Assembly (NCBI GenBank): GCA_963832895.1
Contig: CAWHVQ010000023.1
Coordinates: 1-64,000, forward strand
Source: JAMXLO01 sp963832895
Lineage (GTDB): Bacteria > Pseudomonadota > Alphaproteobacteria > Acetobacterales > Acetobacteraceae
Direction of reading: 5' to 3'
DNA: 64,000 bases
In this document: positions 1 through 8,709 of the stretch, piece by piece
Numbering within the stretch: the stretch's first letter is position 1
Layout of the letters: each line of letters begins with the position of its first letter
Made by a program: the position numbers and the translations under genes
Notes under the pieces: generated by a model
What the model was told of the DNA's origin: nothing
Databases searched by the model: none
The model's input: the letters and a program-made list of their open reading frames with translations, nothing else

Positions 1-46
1 GGGATTCGAACCCACGGTACCCCATAGGGGTACAACGGTTTTCGAG
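1..46 (-). repeat. Partial copy of tRNA-Ser 3' half (att-type direct repeat)
   Basis: These 46 bases are identical to positions 1772-1817 inside the intact tRNA-Ser gene and run from the anticodon loop into the T arm. Identity stops at position 47. The repeat probably continues left of the window. Tyrosine recombinases commonly integrate at tRNA 3' ends and leave such a duplicate at the far end of the element. It is not a functional tRNA, because the 5' half is absent. Confidence 0.85.
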
Positions 47-367
47 TCCGGAACGGCATGCGTAACCCGCTTCTCTGACAACGCTTAGTGCTTGGTTTTG
101 CTGCTTCTGAGGGTAGTGAGGACAAGCGAGACCAGAGACGTTGTGGACCAGTTTGTGGACTCACCTGTGGACTCGGCTGTTGCAGGCGAGGTTCTCCACT
201 GGCCGAATTTTCCGGTTGGTGACCGCGACGGTCACGCGGCAAGAAGCTGGTTCGGCAATCGCTGGGGCGCCCCTCTGCCCACGCCCACTGGCCAGCTGAG
301 TGCCGTGCCCGGGGCGACCGCGCGCGCACCCAACCGAGCGATTGCTCGCAAATGTCATCGGAGCGGG

Positions 368-805
368 CTACTCGGTGCGGCGCACGGCGCGTGCACGGCG
401 CGCCTTCAGGGCCGCAAGGAACTTCAGCTTGATCTGTTCGAAGAGAGCATATGGCAGCGAGCCGTAGGCTACGGACATCTGATCACCCGGCGTAGCGGGC
501 CGCAGGTCGGGGCCGGGCCAGATGAATTGGTTCGCTTCCGTCAGCACGACCCAGGATCGGTCGTCATCCAGCCGTAATCGCAGCTTGACTGCTGCCGGAA
601 TCTCCACGGCCAGCCCCGGATCGGCAGGGATTGAGTGGGTGATTGGCAGCACCGTCACCATCCGCTCACCGGCATCATCCTCCGTAACCAGGATAACCGC
701 GCAGGGCCGGTCCTTGACGCCTTCCTCCTGCCCGCGGGCATACTCGCTGGCCCAGAGGTAGCCGTACCGGATGACGAGCCCTGGAACCGGGTCGGGGAAC
801 GGCAC
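368..805 (-). CDS. PemK/MazF-like toxin of a type II toxin-antitoxin pair
   Basis: A 145-residue protein. The N-terminal half has the PemK-like layout: a G-x-V-I-R-Y-x-Y-L-W start, then KDRPCAVIL, then VLPITHS. The middle contains RSWVVLTEAN and WPGPDLRP, seen in a PemK-like family often annotated as plasmid growth inhibitors. It starts 6 bp after the antitoxin gene on the same strand, so the two form one operon. The expected activity is endoribonuclease, but this is family knowledge and no catalytic residue was verified. It probably stabilises the tRNA-Ser element. Confidence 0.72.
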   Translation of the reverse strand: MPFPDPVPGLVIRYGYLWASEYARGQEEGVKDRPCAVILVTEDDAGERMVTVLPITHSIPADPGLAVEIPAAVKLRLRLDDDRSWVVLTEANQFIWPGPDLRPATPGDQMSVAYGSLPYALFEQIKLKFLAALKARRARAVRRTE

Positions 806-811
806 GCAGCG

Positions 812-1093
812 CTACTTCAGCTCGTGGTCGAATGCCTTGGAGGACTCTGGAGCGCGGGTCGCCTCCACGGCAGCAATGTCCGCATCCGTGAAGTCGTCGA
901 GGGAGAGCACCTGCCGCTCGCGCCGCTTCAGGCGGCGGTATTCCTCGATAGAGATCATCACCGTGCGCTCGCGGCCATTGCGGGTCACGGCAACCGGCTG
1001 CGTGAGGGCGAGGTCCTGATATCGGCCGATGTTCCGTTGGAACTCGGCGGCTGATACCTTGACCATCTCAATGGGGCTGTCGTTCATGGCCAC
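812..1093 (-). CDS. Phd/YefM-type antitoxin
   Basis: A 93-residue protein. Residues 9-55 show the Phd/YefM fold signature: VSAAEFQRNIGRYQDLAL, then PVAVTRNGRERTVMIS, then a YRRLKRRE helix. Such antitoxins bind DNA as dimers through this N-terminal domain and neutralise the toxin with a disordered C-terminus, here the acidic segment LSLDDFTDADIAAVEA. It is the first gene of the pair, as is usual when the antitoxin also represses the operon. Confidence 0.8.
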   Translation of the reverse strand: MAMNDSPIEMVKVSAAEFQRNIGRYQDLALTQPVAVTRNGRERTVMISIEEYRRLKRRERQVLSLDDFTDADIAAVEATRAPESSKAFDHELK

Positions 1094-1244
1094 ATAGAAT
1101 GCATGATCTGCATGATCTATGCAACCGGCTTGGATGGTGGGGGACGGTTCACCGGCGGGATCGGCATTTCCGACAGTTACCGCGCAACGTGCCTGCCGCC
1201 CGTGAACCCGGACGAGGCTTGAGGCGCGGCTTGCTGAGCTGCGC

Positions 1245-1754
1245 CACTATTCGCGCACTCCATGGCGTCGCGGATGCCGTTACCCGGCTCAAGGCGCACA
1301 AGGCGTGGATCAGAGAGCGACAGCTAGCATCGGGACGAACCTGGAATGCCGATGACCTGGTGTTTCCCGCCTCCAGCGGTGGGTTGTGGCGACCGAGCCG
1401 GGCCACGGCGGTAGTCGGTCACGTCGCCCGCAAACACGGCCTCAAGACCGGGCTTCACAATCGACGCCACACCCATGCGGTGTTGCTCATGCAGCCCAGG
1501 TGCCGATAAAGGTCGTAGCGGGCAGGCTCGGCCATGCGGATCCGGCGATGACCCTGAAAGTTTATCAACACGTCACCGAGCAGGCCGCCCAACTCGCGGT
1601 CGAGGCGCTGGCCCGCGCTCTGTCTTCACCGTCATCAGATGCAGGCGAGCCAACGACAATCAGCAGCAACCCAACAGCGATTGTGGACTCTGCTGTGGAC
1701 TCGGCGTCGGGAACGGCACCAAACAAGTCCAAGCAACGCCCGGTAACTCGTTGA
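1245..1754 (+). pseudogene. Tyrosine integrase C-terminal catalytic domain, frameshifted
   Basis: The 5' frame encodes AVTRLKAHKAWIRERQL, then WNADDLVFP, then GLHNRRHTHA, which is the H-x-x-R-H catalytic box with N-R where D-L is usual. The frame ends in a stop at 1509. The adjacent frame continues the family pattern: VPIKVVAGRLGHADPAMTL, then KVYQHV with the presumptive nucleophilic Tyr. A one-base shift near 1500 separates the halves. No N-terminal arm- or core-binding domain is visible upstream, so the gene is truncated as well as shifted. It reads toward and ends beside tRNA-Ser, its likely target. Confidence 0.8.
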
Positions 1755-1756
1755 TT

Positions 1757-1849
<93 letters not shown>

Positions 1850-2047
1850 GTCAATGCGCGTGCCTTATAGTGGCGACAACAGGGGCCCGCAACACGACGG
1901 GCGAAAACGTCCACGAGGATGTGGGTTTGTGGATTAAAGTCGTGTTGATGAGCAAAGTAATAGATTTTAATTCTCTTACAAACCCATGCCTTGCGCTGGA
2001 ATAAAAAATCCATCTCCATGGCGATCGACGCCTCAGGAGATCCACAA

Positions 2048-3010
2048 GTGAGCCGCATCCACGTTCTGCACGAGAACTCGGCCTGGCTGCCGCCGCTTGC
2101 CCAGGCGTTCGACCAACGCAGGCTGCCCTGGACCGAGTGGTTCCTCGACGCCGGCACGTTCGACCTCGCGGCGCCACCGCCGCCAGGCGTCTTCTACAAT
2201 CGCATGAGCGCCTCCTCGCACACTCGTAACCACCGCTTTTCCGCAGAACTCAGCGCCGCGGTGCTTGCCTGGCTTACGCGCTGGGACAGGCGGGTGGTGA
2301 ACGGACCCGGTGCGTTGGACCTCGAAATCAGCAAGGCTCGACAGTACGCCGCACTGGAACGCCACGGCATTGCCACACCGCGCACGGTGCTGGTCGCCGG
2401 CCGCGACCACGTCCGCGCCGCCGCACTGAGGCACTTCGTCGGTCAGCCTGTCATTCTAAAGCCGAACCGCGGCGGCAAGGGGCTCGGCGTGCAACTCTTC
2501 CTGTCCGGCGACAGCCTGGCCGCATACCTCGCAAGCGACGCCTATGAAGCGCCGGTGGATGGGCTGCACCTGCTGCAGGAATATGTCCGCGCGCCCCGGC
2601 CGATCATCACGCGCGCCGAATTCGTCGGCGGGCGCTTTCTCTACGCGGTCGAGGTCGACACGAGCGATGGCTTCGAGCTCTGTCCGGCGGACGCATGCGT
2701 TATCGGCGACGCGAACTGCCCGGTCGGCGAGGCGCCGCAAAAGGAGAAATTCATCATCATCGACGGCATTCCCGACACGCTGCGGGTTCGCCTCGAGCGC
2801 TTCCTGTCGGCGAGCGGCGTGGAGGTGGCGGGCATCGAGTTCATCGCCGACACTGAAGGCCGCACGCTGGTCTACGATGTGAACACCAACACAAACTACA
2901 ACCCCGACGCGGAGGCGCGCGCGGGCCGCACCGGCACGGCGCGATCGGGCCCCGGTGCGATCGCCGAATTCCTGGGCCGCGAGCTCAACCGTTTGCGCGC
3001 TGCGGCCTGA
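2048..3010 (+). CDS. ATP-grasp ligase, RimK-like
   Basis: The chosen GTG start follows AGGAGA at 2035-2040 and gives 320 residues. An in-frame ATG at 1991 is possible but lacks a ribosome site. The middle has the ATP-grasp nucleotide loop VILKPNRGGKGLG, and the C-terminal part has GIEFIADTEGRTLVYDVN followed by TNTNYNPDAE, matching the metal- and ATP-binding end of RimK-type carboxylate-amine ligases. The substrate cannot be read from the sequence. It stands alone between tRNA-Ser and tRNA-Thr. The 198 bp upstream (1850-2047) is AT-rich around 1925-1985 and probably holds its promoter. Confidence 0.75.
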   Translation: MSRIHVLHENSAWLPPLAQAFDQRRLPWTEWFLDAGTFDLAAPPPPGVFYNRMSASSHTRNHRFSAELSAAVLAWLTRWDRRVVNGPGALDLEISKARQYAALERHGIATPRTVLVAGRDHVRAAALRHFVGQPVILKPNRGGKGLGVQLFLSGDSLAAYLASDAYEAPVDGLHLLQEYVRAPRPIITRAEFVGGRFLYAVEVDTSDGFELCPADACVIGDANCPVGEAPQKEKFIIIDGIPDTLRVRLERFLSASGVEVAGIEFIADTEGRTLVYDVNTNTNYNPDAEARAGRTGTARSGPGAIAEFLGRELNRLRAAA

Positions 3011-3076
3011 CTGTCACCGCGGCGAGCATGCGTCTGTTGCCTCGATCAGCACCGGGGCGCTATAGCACCCGCCGCT

Positions 3077-3151
<75 letters not shown>

Positions 3152-3262
3152 GAAAACTCCGATAAATCAGCCACTTAGGCCGGGGGGATCGTTCCGGTAT
3201 CCGCGAGCGGCGGATATTGTCCGCACTGTGTCCGCGCGGCGTGGAGAGACGGCCCATATCCG

Positions 3263-3291
3263 AAAAGCCGCCGCCCAGGGAGGGCGACGGC
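3263..3291 (-). terminator. Rho-independent terminator of the 3339-3929 gene
   Basis: Read on the minus strand, a GC-rich hairpin (GCCGTCGCCC against GGGCGGCGGC, with one mismatch) is followed by TTTTC. It lies about 48 bp beyond the stop of the minus-strand gene ending at 3339. Confidence 0.7.
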
Positions 3292-3338
3292 CTGGTTCGT
3301 AGGGCGCGCGGCCTAAGCTTCTCCCCTCTCTCGGTTTT

Positions 3339-3929
3339 TCAGACCGTCACTCCGTGGATGAACGGATTGTTTTCGGTCAAATACACGCCATTGCCAGCGT
3401 TCTGCATGGTGAGAGTTCCGTTCCCGAGGCCGATGATTTTCATGCTGTCGACCGTCGCGCCGCTGTTCTTGAGGGTTAGTGTTTGCACGCCATTGGCGTT
3501 AACCGGGGACAGGTCGGCCGCGGTGATTTGAATTCCCGATAGGAACAGCAGTCCGCTGAATCCCGAGGGGTTCACGACCAGGGAGAAGCCCGGGTCGTTC
3601 GGTTGATTGTAGATGACGTCGAAACCGTTGGGGTTGCTTTGGACGTCGAGGATGGTGTTCTGGCCGAGGTCGATAATGCTCTGCAGAAAAGTGTTGGCTT
3701 GGACGATCGCGTCGCTGTTACCCACGGGGTAGATGAAGTCCCCGCTTCCGCCGTTGGTTATGACCAGCGTGTCGTTGTTGGTTTCGATCGCTATGCCGTC
3801 GTTATTCAGGCCGTTGACCACAAGGTCGATGTTGGCGGCGGTCAGAAAGAAGGTGTCCCCGCTCGCAGCACCGGTTCCAGGTGAAGCTACGTTGTAGAAG
3901 TTGGTGTTGTCCACGATATGTGTAGCCAT
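3339..3929 (-). CDS. Uncharacterised repeat-rich, probably exported protein
   Basis: A 196-residue protein with a good ribosome site (AGAGGGG) before the ATG. I do not recognise a family. The composition is Asn-, Gly-, Thr- and hydrophobic-rich with few charges, in short beta-like units such as NNDTLVITNGGSGDF and GNGTLTMQNAGNGVYL, resembling beta-helix or RTX-adjacent passenger proteins. No Sec signal peptide or Cys is visible, and the C-terminus ends in small hydrophobic residues (HGVTV). Type I secretion is therefore possible, as for the RTX protein in the same island, but this is inference. A terminator follows at 3263-3291. Confidence 0.65.
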   Translation of the reverse strand: MATHIVDNTNFYNVASPGTGAASGDTFFLTAANIDLVVNGLNNDGIAIETNNDTLVITNGGSGDFIYPVGNSDAIVQANTFLQSIIDLGQNTILDVQSNPNGFDVIYNQPNDPGFSLVVNPSGFSGLLFLSGIQITAADLSPVNANGVQTLTLKNSGATVDSMKIIGLGNGTLTMQNAGNGVYLTENNPFIHGVTV

Positions 3930-4125
3930 TGATTGGTTTCCCCTCTTGGTTGTTATCTTTCACAACAACGAACTCCCTAAAAGGAAGTGGTTGCCGGATA
4001 ATAATACCGGGCACGATTTTGTCCCTCGGGTCAACCCATTGCCTTCAACTCACCCCGTTACGCTGCCGTTGCGTTCTCCCACTTAAACAACGGATAAAGG
4101 ACCGGCACGTCGGGGCAAACGAAAA

Positions 4126-4153
4126 GCCGCCGCTCGGGGGACCGGGCGGCGGC
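4126..4153. terminator. GC-rich hairpin, likely bidirectional terminator
   Basis: GCCGCCGC pairs with GCGGCGGC around a 12-base loop. On the minus strand it is followed by TTTTCG, and on the plus strand by TTCCTTTC. It lies downstream of the minus-strand gene ending at 4183. Its 5' flank closely resembles the terminator at 3263-3291. Positions 3930-4125 between them hold no gene I can support. Confidence 0.55.
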
Positions 4154-4182
4154 TTCCTTTCGATCGGCTACCGGGTGTGGCG

Positions 4183-4464
4183 TCAGCGCCTCGCTGAAGG
4201 CGCCCCCAGCGCGGCGGGTCCGTCTCGTCGGTCCGGCGCCCCCGCCATCAGGCGCGTCCTGGGCGGGTCGCAACCGACCCACCGCGTGCAGGTCAACAGC
4301 AGGGTGTCGTAATCGCCGCCCATCGCCTCCCTGGTGAACGCGTTGACTTCGTCGACCGGGACGCCGGCGCCACGCATCGCCGCGCGGACCCTCGCCAAGA
4401 TGGCGAACGCGTTGCCGTCCCCGCCGACCAACCTAACGTGGACATCTGGATATCGAATGCTCAT
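4183..4464 (-). CDS. Small conserved protein of unknown function
   Basis: A 93-residue protein with a strong AGGAGGG site before ATG. The N-terminal two thirds (YPDVHVRLVGGDGNAFAIL, then ARVRAAMRGAGV, then EAMGGDYDTLLLT, then RWV) match a short family common in phages, plasmids and actinobacterial or proteobacterial islands. Its role is unknown to me. The last about 25 residues are Arg-, Pro- and Ala-rich and look unlike the family, which usually ends soon after the RWV motif, so the C-terminus may be a frameshifted extension. Confidence 0.6.
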   Translation of the reverse strand: MSIRYPDVHVRLVGGDGNAFAILARVRAAMRGAGVPVDEVNAFTREAMGGDYDTLLLTCTRWVGCDPPRTRLMAGAPDRRDGPAALGAPSARR

Positions 4465-4799
4465 CGGGCACCCTCCTCGACCTCGACCCTGGCCGACCGC
4501 GCGAGCCGCACCGCGCAGGCGTGCCGCATCGCTCGCTCAGGAACTGTCTCGCTCGCGCCTCGGAGTTGCCGCCAGCGAAGGAGAGCCTGATCTGCGGGTG
4601 GCGCCGGGGGTTGCACGGTCGCAAAGCTGGCGGGCGGTCTTCATGGCGATGCCCTAAACGCGCCAGGTCCGCCATGGTTGGCAGACGGGGGGCCGGAGTC
4701 TCGATGCGGCCGGGCAGGGCGCAAGTGATCGCGTCGAGGATCGAACCGGAAATTCTCAGCGGTCTATCGGCAGCGCCGACGCCGGGATGACGGTTCGAT

Positions 4800-5190
4800 G
4801 ACTGCTACGCCCGGCTCACTCAACTCCGTCGCCAAACGGGATGATCGGTCATGTCGAACCTCGCAAGCGAAGTCGATGCATTGGTGCGCAGGGCAGGACA
4901 GGCTTCGGCCAAAGCAGCCCGCAGCGCCCCGCCTTGGGGCCTGCGACGATGATTCCGATGATCACTGCCGGCAAGGATGATGGTGCGCCGCGGGTTAGAT
5001 TTAGGAGCGGACCCGAACGCCATCAGCACGGCCTGCCCGAGCGCCAGCGCTGCACGCTCGCTATGCCGGATCGAGCTACAACGCGCGCCGACCATCGCGC
5101 CACACGGCACTGGTGCCTCTCGGCCACGATCCGAAGCTTCTCTTCCAGCGTCCAACGACGCTGCCGTTCAATCCCGGTGATGATCTCCAT
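4800..5190 (-). pseudogene. Degenerate IS66-family TnpA (orfA) fragment
   Basis: From the ATG at 5190 the minus strand reads MEIITGIERQRRWTLEEKLR, the N-terminal helix-turn-helix start typical of IS66-type accessory transposase genes. After about 24 codons the similarity shifts or degrades, and the frame stops at 5023. Traces of the same coding region continue in other frames to about 4800. No orfB, orfC or terminal inverted repeats were found. The 4465-4799 stretch holds nothing I can name. Confidence 0.5.
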
Positions 5191-5255
5191 TCTGCTGGCT
5201 GCCCCTGTTCTTAGCGGCGCTCATACCTATCGCTGCCTGGCCGGCAATGTCGCCG

Positions 5256-7136
5256 TCACGCGTCACCGTGCACATACATGTACGAACTGCCGCTGGCCTG
5301 GTCCGTGCCGAATTGGACCGACAACCGGCCATTCTGCAAATCGGCCTGGGAATACCCCGCCAGCGTCAGCGAGGCTGTCGGCCTGCCAGCCGCGGTCGCG
5401 TGCATGGTCAAGCCGGTGTACCCCGCAGTTCCTTGGCCGTCGGACCAGGAAATGCTGAAATCGCTCGGTGTCAGGCCCCACACGGTGGCGGCGTCCCCAG
5501 CATGAAAATTAGCAGCAGTACTCCAGACGTCAGCTGCGACATTCCGAATGTCAACGAAGAAGGTGTCGTTGCCGCTGCCGCCATAAAGGAAGTTCGAACC
5601 AGCACCCCCATCGAGTACGTTCTGGCCTGATATGACTGCAATCGCGTCATCCTGTGGGCCGGTGTGGATGAACACGTTGGACTGTGCCGTCGCGACGTTG
5701 ACCTTGTCCGGACCCTGATAGATATACTCGTATCTCAGGTACGGCAGCGGCCCGGTATAGACACTCCCGACAGTCACCTGAGAGACGTTCAGCGTAATAT
5801 TTGTGGTCGCGAACTCGGGGTTCAGGAATGAACCGATATCCACGGTAACCGTCGAACCGTCCGCGACGTTCCCTGTCGTCTTCGATGGCACCTGCGAGCC
5901 GTTGTAAGGACCGTCCGGGTTTTCGTCGAGGCTGAAACCGTACGCCGAATTACCGTAGAAAATCGGCGTATCATGGCTGACGCGGCTGTCGTTACCGTTG
6001 ATGTCTGCGTAATGAAGGAACATCGCGTAGATGTCGCTGACCGCCGTCGGTTGGTACCAGCTGGCGGGATTGTTCCAGGCAGCGGTGCTTTCGCCATTGG
6101 CGATCGGTGTCGTCGAGATGCCGTCAAGTGCGGCGCCGCGGGTCAAGGCCTCCCAGATGTTGTCCTGCAAAAGGCCCGCATCGCCACTGGCACCTGCTGG
6201 AGTGAGATCGCCAAACGCCTGTCCGAATACATATTGGGCGCTCTTTAGACCGGACGGCGGCATGTAGAACGTGTACCAGACGCTGGGGTTGTTCTGGCTG
6301 GTAAGCGTGAAGGCTGGCGATGTGACGAGGGTCAGCGGATTCGTTTGGAGGGATGAGTGCCCGGAGTAGATGTCCGGTGCCGCACTGTTCGAAGAGAGAT
6401 TAATGCTGATGTAGTTGCCGACAGCGAAGAAGCCAGCCAACGTCGAGTCCCAGTACGTTGCCAGCGGGTCGTTGGTAGATCCTGTGTAATTGCCAGTCAG
6501 CGCCGCGAGCATATCGTTGGGATCGGCAATGGCAAGAAATTGCCCGTCTACGGAGGGCGGCGGTGGGGCGCCTGCCGTGATGGGGCCGTCGTACAGCAGC
6601 TCTGCAAAGGCTTGGTCAGCCGGCCGTACTGCCGCCTGATTGGCGACGAACGTGCTGAAAGCCTCGCCGATCGCCTGGCGGGTGAACGTCGCCTGCGTAC
6701 CGTATTCCTGTCCGTTCGCCTGGAATCGGATGTTCAACCCGAAGCCGCTCACGGCGCTCACATCGGCCGCCGCGTTCATGCCGAACTCGAAGATATCGAA
6801 CGGTCCCGGTGCGGGGACACCGGGCGCAACCTGGTAGGGATACTGTGTATACTGGGTTGGAGCCGCGTTGGAGACCTCGAGTGCGCTCGGCTGCTGCGGC
6901 GAGACCACGAAAAGCAGCCGGTCGTTGCCGTTGGTCTGGTCCGACAGTGTTACGGTCGGTACTGCGGACACCGGATAGAATTGTACGGTATTGCCGCTGG
7001 GTGCAGCGAACGTACCGTCTGGCTGCAACACCTTGAACGTGTACCCGGAAGCCGGCTGGGCGTTGATCCAGCCGGCCACCCAGAGCTCGCTCGGGTCGAG
7101 GCCGGTTTGATCCGCCAGAGAAAACGCTATTGCCAT
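5256..7136 (-). CDS. GH64-like beta-1,3-glucanase with C-terminal RTX repeats
   Basis: A 626-residue protein. The N-terminal about 440 residues resemble GH64 glucanases: SELWVAGWINAQP (17-29), FDIFEFG with a possible catalytic Glu118 (113-119), ADVSAVSGFG (124-133), and FSLDENPDGPY near 401. Residues 503-528 contain RTX-type Gly/Asp nonapeptides (LDGGAGSN, LYGGSGNDTF), which bind calcium and usually mark type I secretion. No Sec signal is present, consistent with that route. No ABC-MFP-TolC exporter is in the window. The expected substrate would be beta-1,3-glucan outside the cell. The ribosome site AAGG precedes the ATG. Confidence 0.72.
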   Translation of the reverse strand: MAIAFSLADQTGLDPSELWVAGWINAQPASGYTFKVLQPDGTFAAPSGNTVQFYPVSAVPTVTLSDQTNGNDRLLFVVSPQQPSALEVSNAAPTQYTQYPYQVAPGVPAPGPFDIFEFGMNAAADVSAVSGFGLNIRFQANGQEYGTQATFTRQAIGEAFSTFVANQAAVRPADQAFAELLYDGPITAGAPPPPSVDGQFLAIADPNDMLAALTGNYTGSTNDPLATYWDSTLAGFFAVGNYISINLSSNSAAPDIYSGHSSLQTNPLTLVTSPAFTLTSQNNPSVWYTFYMPPSGLKSAQYVFGQAFGDLTPAGASGDAGLLQDNIWEALTRGAALDGISTTPIANGESTAAWNNPASWYQPTAVSDIYAMFLHYADINGNDSRVSHDTPIFYGNSAYGFSLDENPDGPYNGSQVPSKTTGNVADGSTVTVDIGSFLNPEFATTNITLNVSQVTVGSVYTGPLPYLRYEYIYQGPDKVNVATAQSNVFIHTGPQDDAIAVISGQNVLDGGAGSNFLYGGSGNDTFFVDIRNVAADVWSTAANFHAGDAATVWGLTPSDFSISWSDGQGTAGYTGLTMHATAAGRPTASLTLAGYSQADLQNGRLSVQFGTDQASGSSYMYVHGDA

Positions 7137-7623
7137 ATGGTACCTTGCCCTGTTCGGTCTTCGCCGTTCAGAGGCGGTAGAAACCGAAATGTCACAGAAG
7201 CGACCGATCCACCCCTGTTTCCGCCAGCCTAGATATTGCCGCTGACATCATGCAACGATTATATCCACGGAACGGCTTCCGAGCCGCGGCCTGGTCGCCC
7301 CTGAAAACCGCTACTGCATTGAGCGCCAAAGGATTTTTGGCGTGACTGGAGTAATCGTAAAATGTGTCTCGACGCCAGCGCGTGACCCCTTTCGGCTTCC
7401 AATGTTGACCCCATTCAGAGGCGGAAATCCCCAATCACACCAATGGGGTGACACGTCCCGAGGGGGTTATCGTTGAAAGCCGATACGATATCGATCCAAG
7501 CGTGAAAAGCCAATCCGTATCCAAGAGATAGTCGACCAGGAGGGGCGGCACCATTCGAAGCCGAAATACACCCGAAGTCGCGGGACGCCATAACCTACTA
7601 AAATTGCTTATTCCGCCGGCTCT

Positions 7624-7665
7624 TTCGTAATCAGTAGGTCTTCGGTTCAATCCCGAGCGTCGGCA
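7624..7665 (+). repeat. Imperfect copy of tRNA-Thr 3' portion
   Basis: These 42 bases match 3107-3148 of tRNA-Thr(CGT), from the anticodon loop to the discriminator base, with three mismatches and in the same orientation. It marks the probable distal end of the tRNA-Thr island. The flanking 7137-7623 and 7666-7688 stretches contain no gene I can support. Confidence 0.75.
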
Positions 7666-7688
7666 TGGTGATTTGGCCGGAGCCAGGC

Positions 7689-8114
7689 CTAAATGCGTTC
7701 GCCTGTGAACGTGTAGATGCACGCCGACCCGTCGATCCGCCCCTCCATGTAACGGCCCTGAACTCGGCCGAACATGGTTCCAACGATGACCTGACCGGAG
7801 AACGTGCCGTCCACCGCGAAGGTTGCCGGAAAGGCTGGGGTCGGATTGCCCGGGACGTTCGGGTGGGGCACCGCGACAGTGAACTTGCCATTCGTCACCA
7901 CCGTTGTGACCGCCTGACCGGTCGTATCACACCAGATCGTGCCCTGGGCTGCGCGGGTGGAAACGCTTCGGATTGTATTCCGGTATGAGCCATCGAACGA
8001 GGTTACGGGCGGCGGTGCTGGCAGATCGCTGCGTATTGGCCCCATCGGCCCAGCGCAGCCGCCGAGGATGACGGCCAGAGACACCGCGTGCGGACTTATC
8101 AAATATCGGCTCAT
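7689..8114 (-). CDS. Lipoprotein of unknown function
   Basis: A 141-residue protein. The N-terminus has a hydrophobic stretch ending in a lipobox-like L-G-G-C at Cys20, followed by a Pro-rich linker. The mature part begins FDGSYRNTIRSVS, contains TIWCDTTGQAVTTVVTNGKF, and looks like a beta-rich extracytoplasmic domain with few charges. Its role is unknown. It lies just outside the tRNA-Thr island repeat. The 250 bp between it and the next lipoprotein gene (divergent) hold no visible gene and should contain both promoters. Confidence 0.75.
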   Translation of the reverse strand: MSRYLISPHAVSLAVILGGCAGPMGPIRSDLPAPPPVTSFDGSYRNTIRSVSTRAAQGTIWCDTTGQAVTTVVTNGKFTVAVPHPNVPGNPTPAFPATFAVDGTFSGQVIVGTMFGRVQGRYMEGRIDGSACIYTFTGERI

Positions 8115-8364
8115 TTTGCGTGTCGTTTCCCTCTGCCGCCACGTCTAGTACCCTAAGATCGTCTCGACTCGCAACATTTCTGCCCGCGGGGCGCTGCTGG
8201 GACACGGCGGGACAGGCTTGGGCGCCAGGGATTCCCCGCGGCCGCCAAGGGGCGAGAGAGTGGCATTTCAACTCGTTGTGCGCACGCAGATAGCCGCGCG
8301 TAACTGAGCTTACTGAGCATTCTCAACTCGCTCGACCACCTTCAGCGTATTATACCATCGCCAC

Positions 8365-8643
8365 ATGCGACAAATCCGGCCCTGGTTAGTTATCTCACTC
8401 TTGGTTGGAGTGAGCGGTTGCGCTGTCTACGATCCGCCCGTCCAGGGTGACCGCACGTCGGACAAGTACAAGGGTGATCTCGAGCAATGCCGCACATCGT
8501 CGACTGAAGCTGTGCGTCTCAAGAACGCCAGCACGCCTCAGAGCTGGATTATTTCCCCGATCACTGGCCCTCCGGCAGTTCGCGCCGCGATTCTGAAGTG
8601 CATGGAGGCGAAAGGGTATACGCTGGAGAAGGCTGGAGGTTGA
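8365..8643 (+). CDS. Small lipoprotein with conserved C-terminal helix
   Basis: A 92-residue protein. Residues 1-19 form a lipoprotein signal (MRQIRPWLVISLLVGVSGC), with Cys19 as the predicted lipidation site. The mature part has DKYKGDLEQCRTSS and AAILKCMEAKGYTLEKA, a short pattern common in glycine-zipper or DUF-type envelope lipoproteins with two Cys that could form a disulfide. Function unknown. Confidence 0.72.
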   Translation: MRQIRPWLVISLLVGVSGCAVYDPPVQGDRTSDKYKGDLEQCRTSSTEAVRLKNASTPQSWIISPITGPPAVRAAILKCMEAKGYTLEKAGG

Positions 8644-8655
8644 GTGGCGCGAGCG

Positions 8656-8695
8656 ACCGGCGCGGATGAGTTCGATCGAACCATCACGCGCCGGT
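8656..8695. terminator. Hairpin between convergent genes
   Basis: ACCGGCGCG (8656-8664) pairs with CGCGCCGGT (8687-8695), with further pairing inside around the palindrome TTCGATCGAA. It lies between the convergent lipoprotein (ends 8643) and hydrolase (ends 8710). No strong T-run follows, so it may act as a bidirectional barrier or mRNA end stabiliser. Confidence 0.45.
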
Positions 8696-8709
8696 GCTTC
8701 AGATCAGCT

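Noticed and set aside
1..46. A second tRNA-Ser gene at the window edge
   Set aside because: Only the 3' half is present in the window; identity stops at the anticodon loop, so it is a repeat, not a gene.
3160..4160. Two similar GC hairpins as a CRISPR-like or phage repeat pair
   Set aside because: Each fits a terminator next to a gene end; no spacer periodicity or further copies.
7435..7722. 95-codon minus-strand frame across the tRNA-Thr copy
   Set aside because: Its central part (SGLNRRPTDYE) is a translation of the tRNA fragment, a common false ORF.
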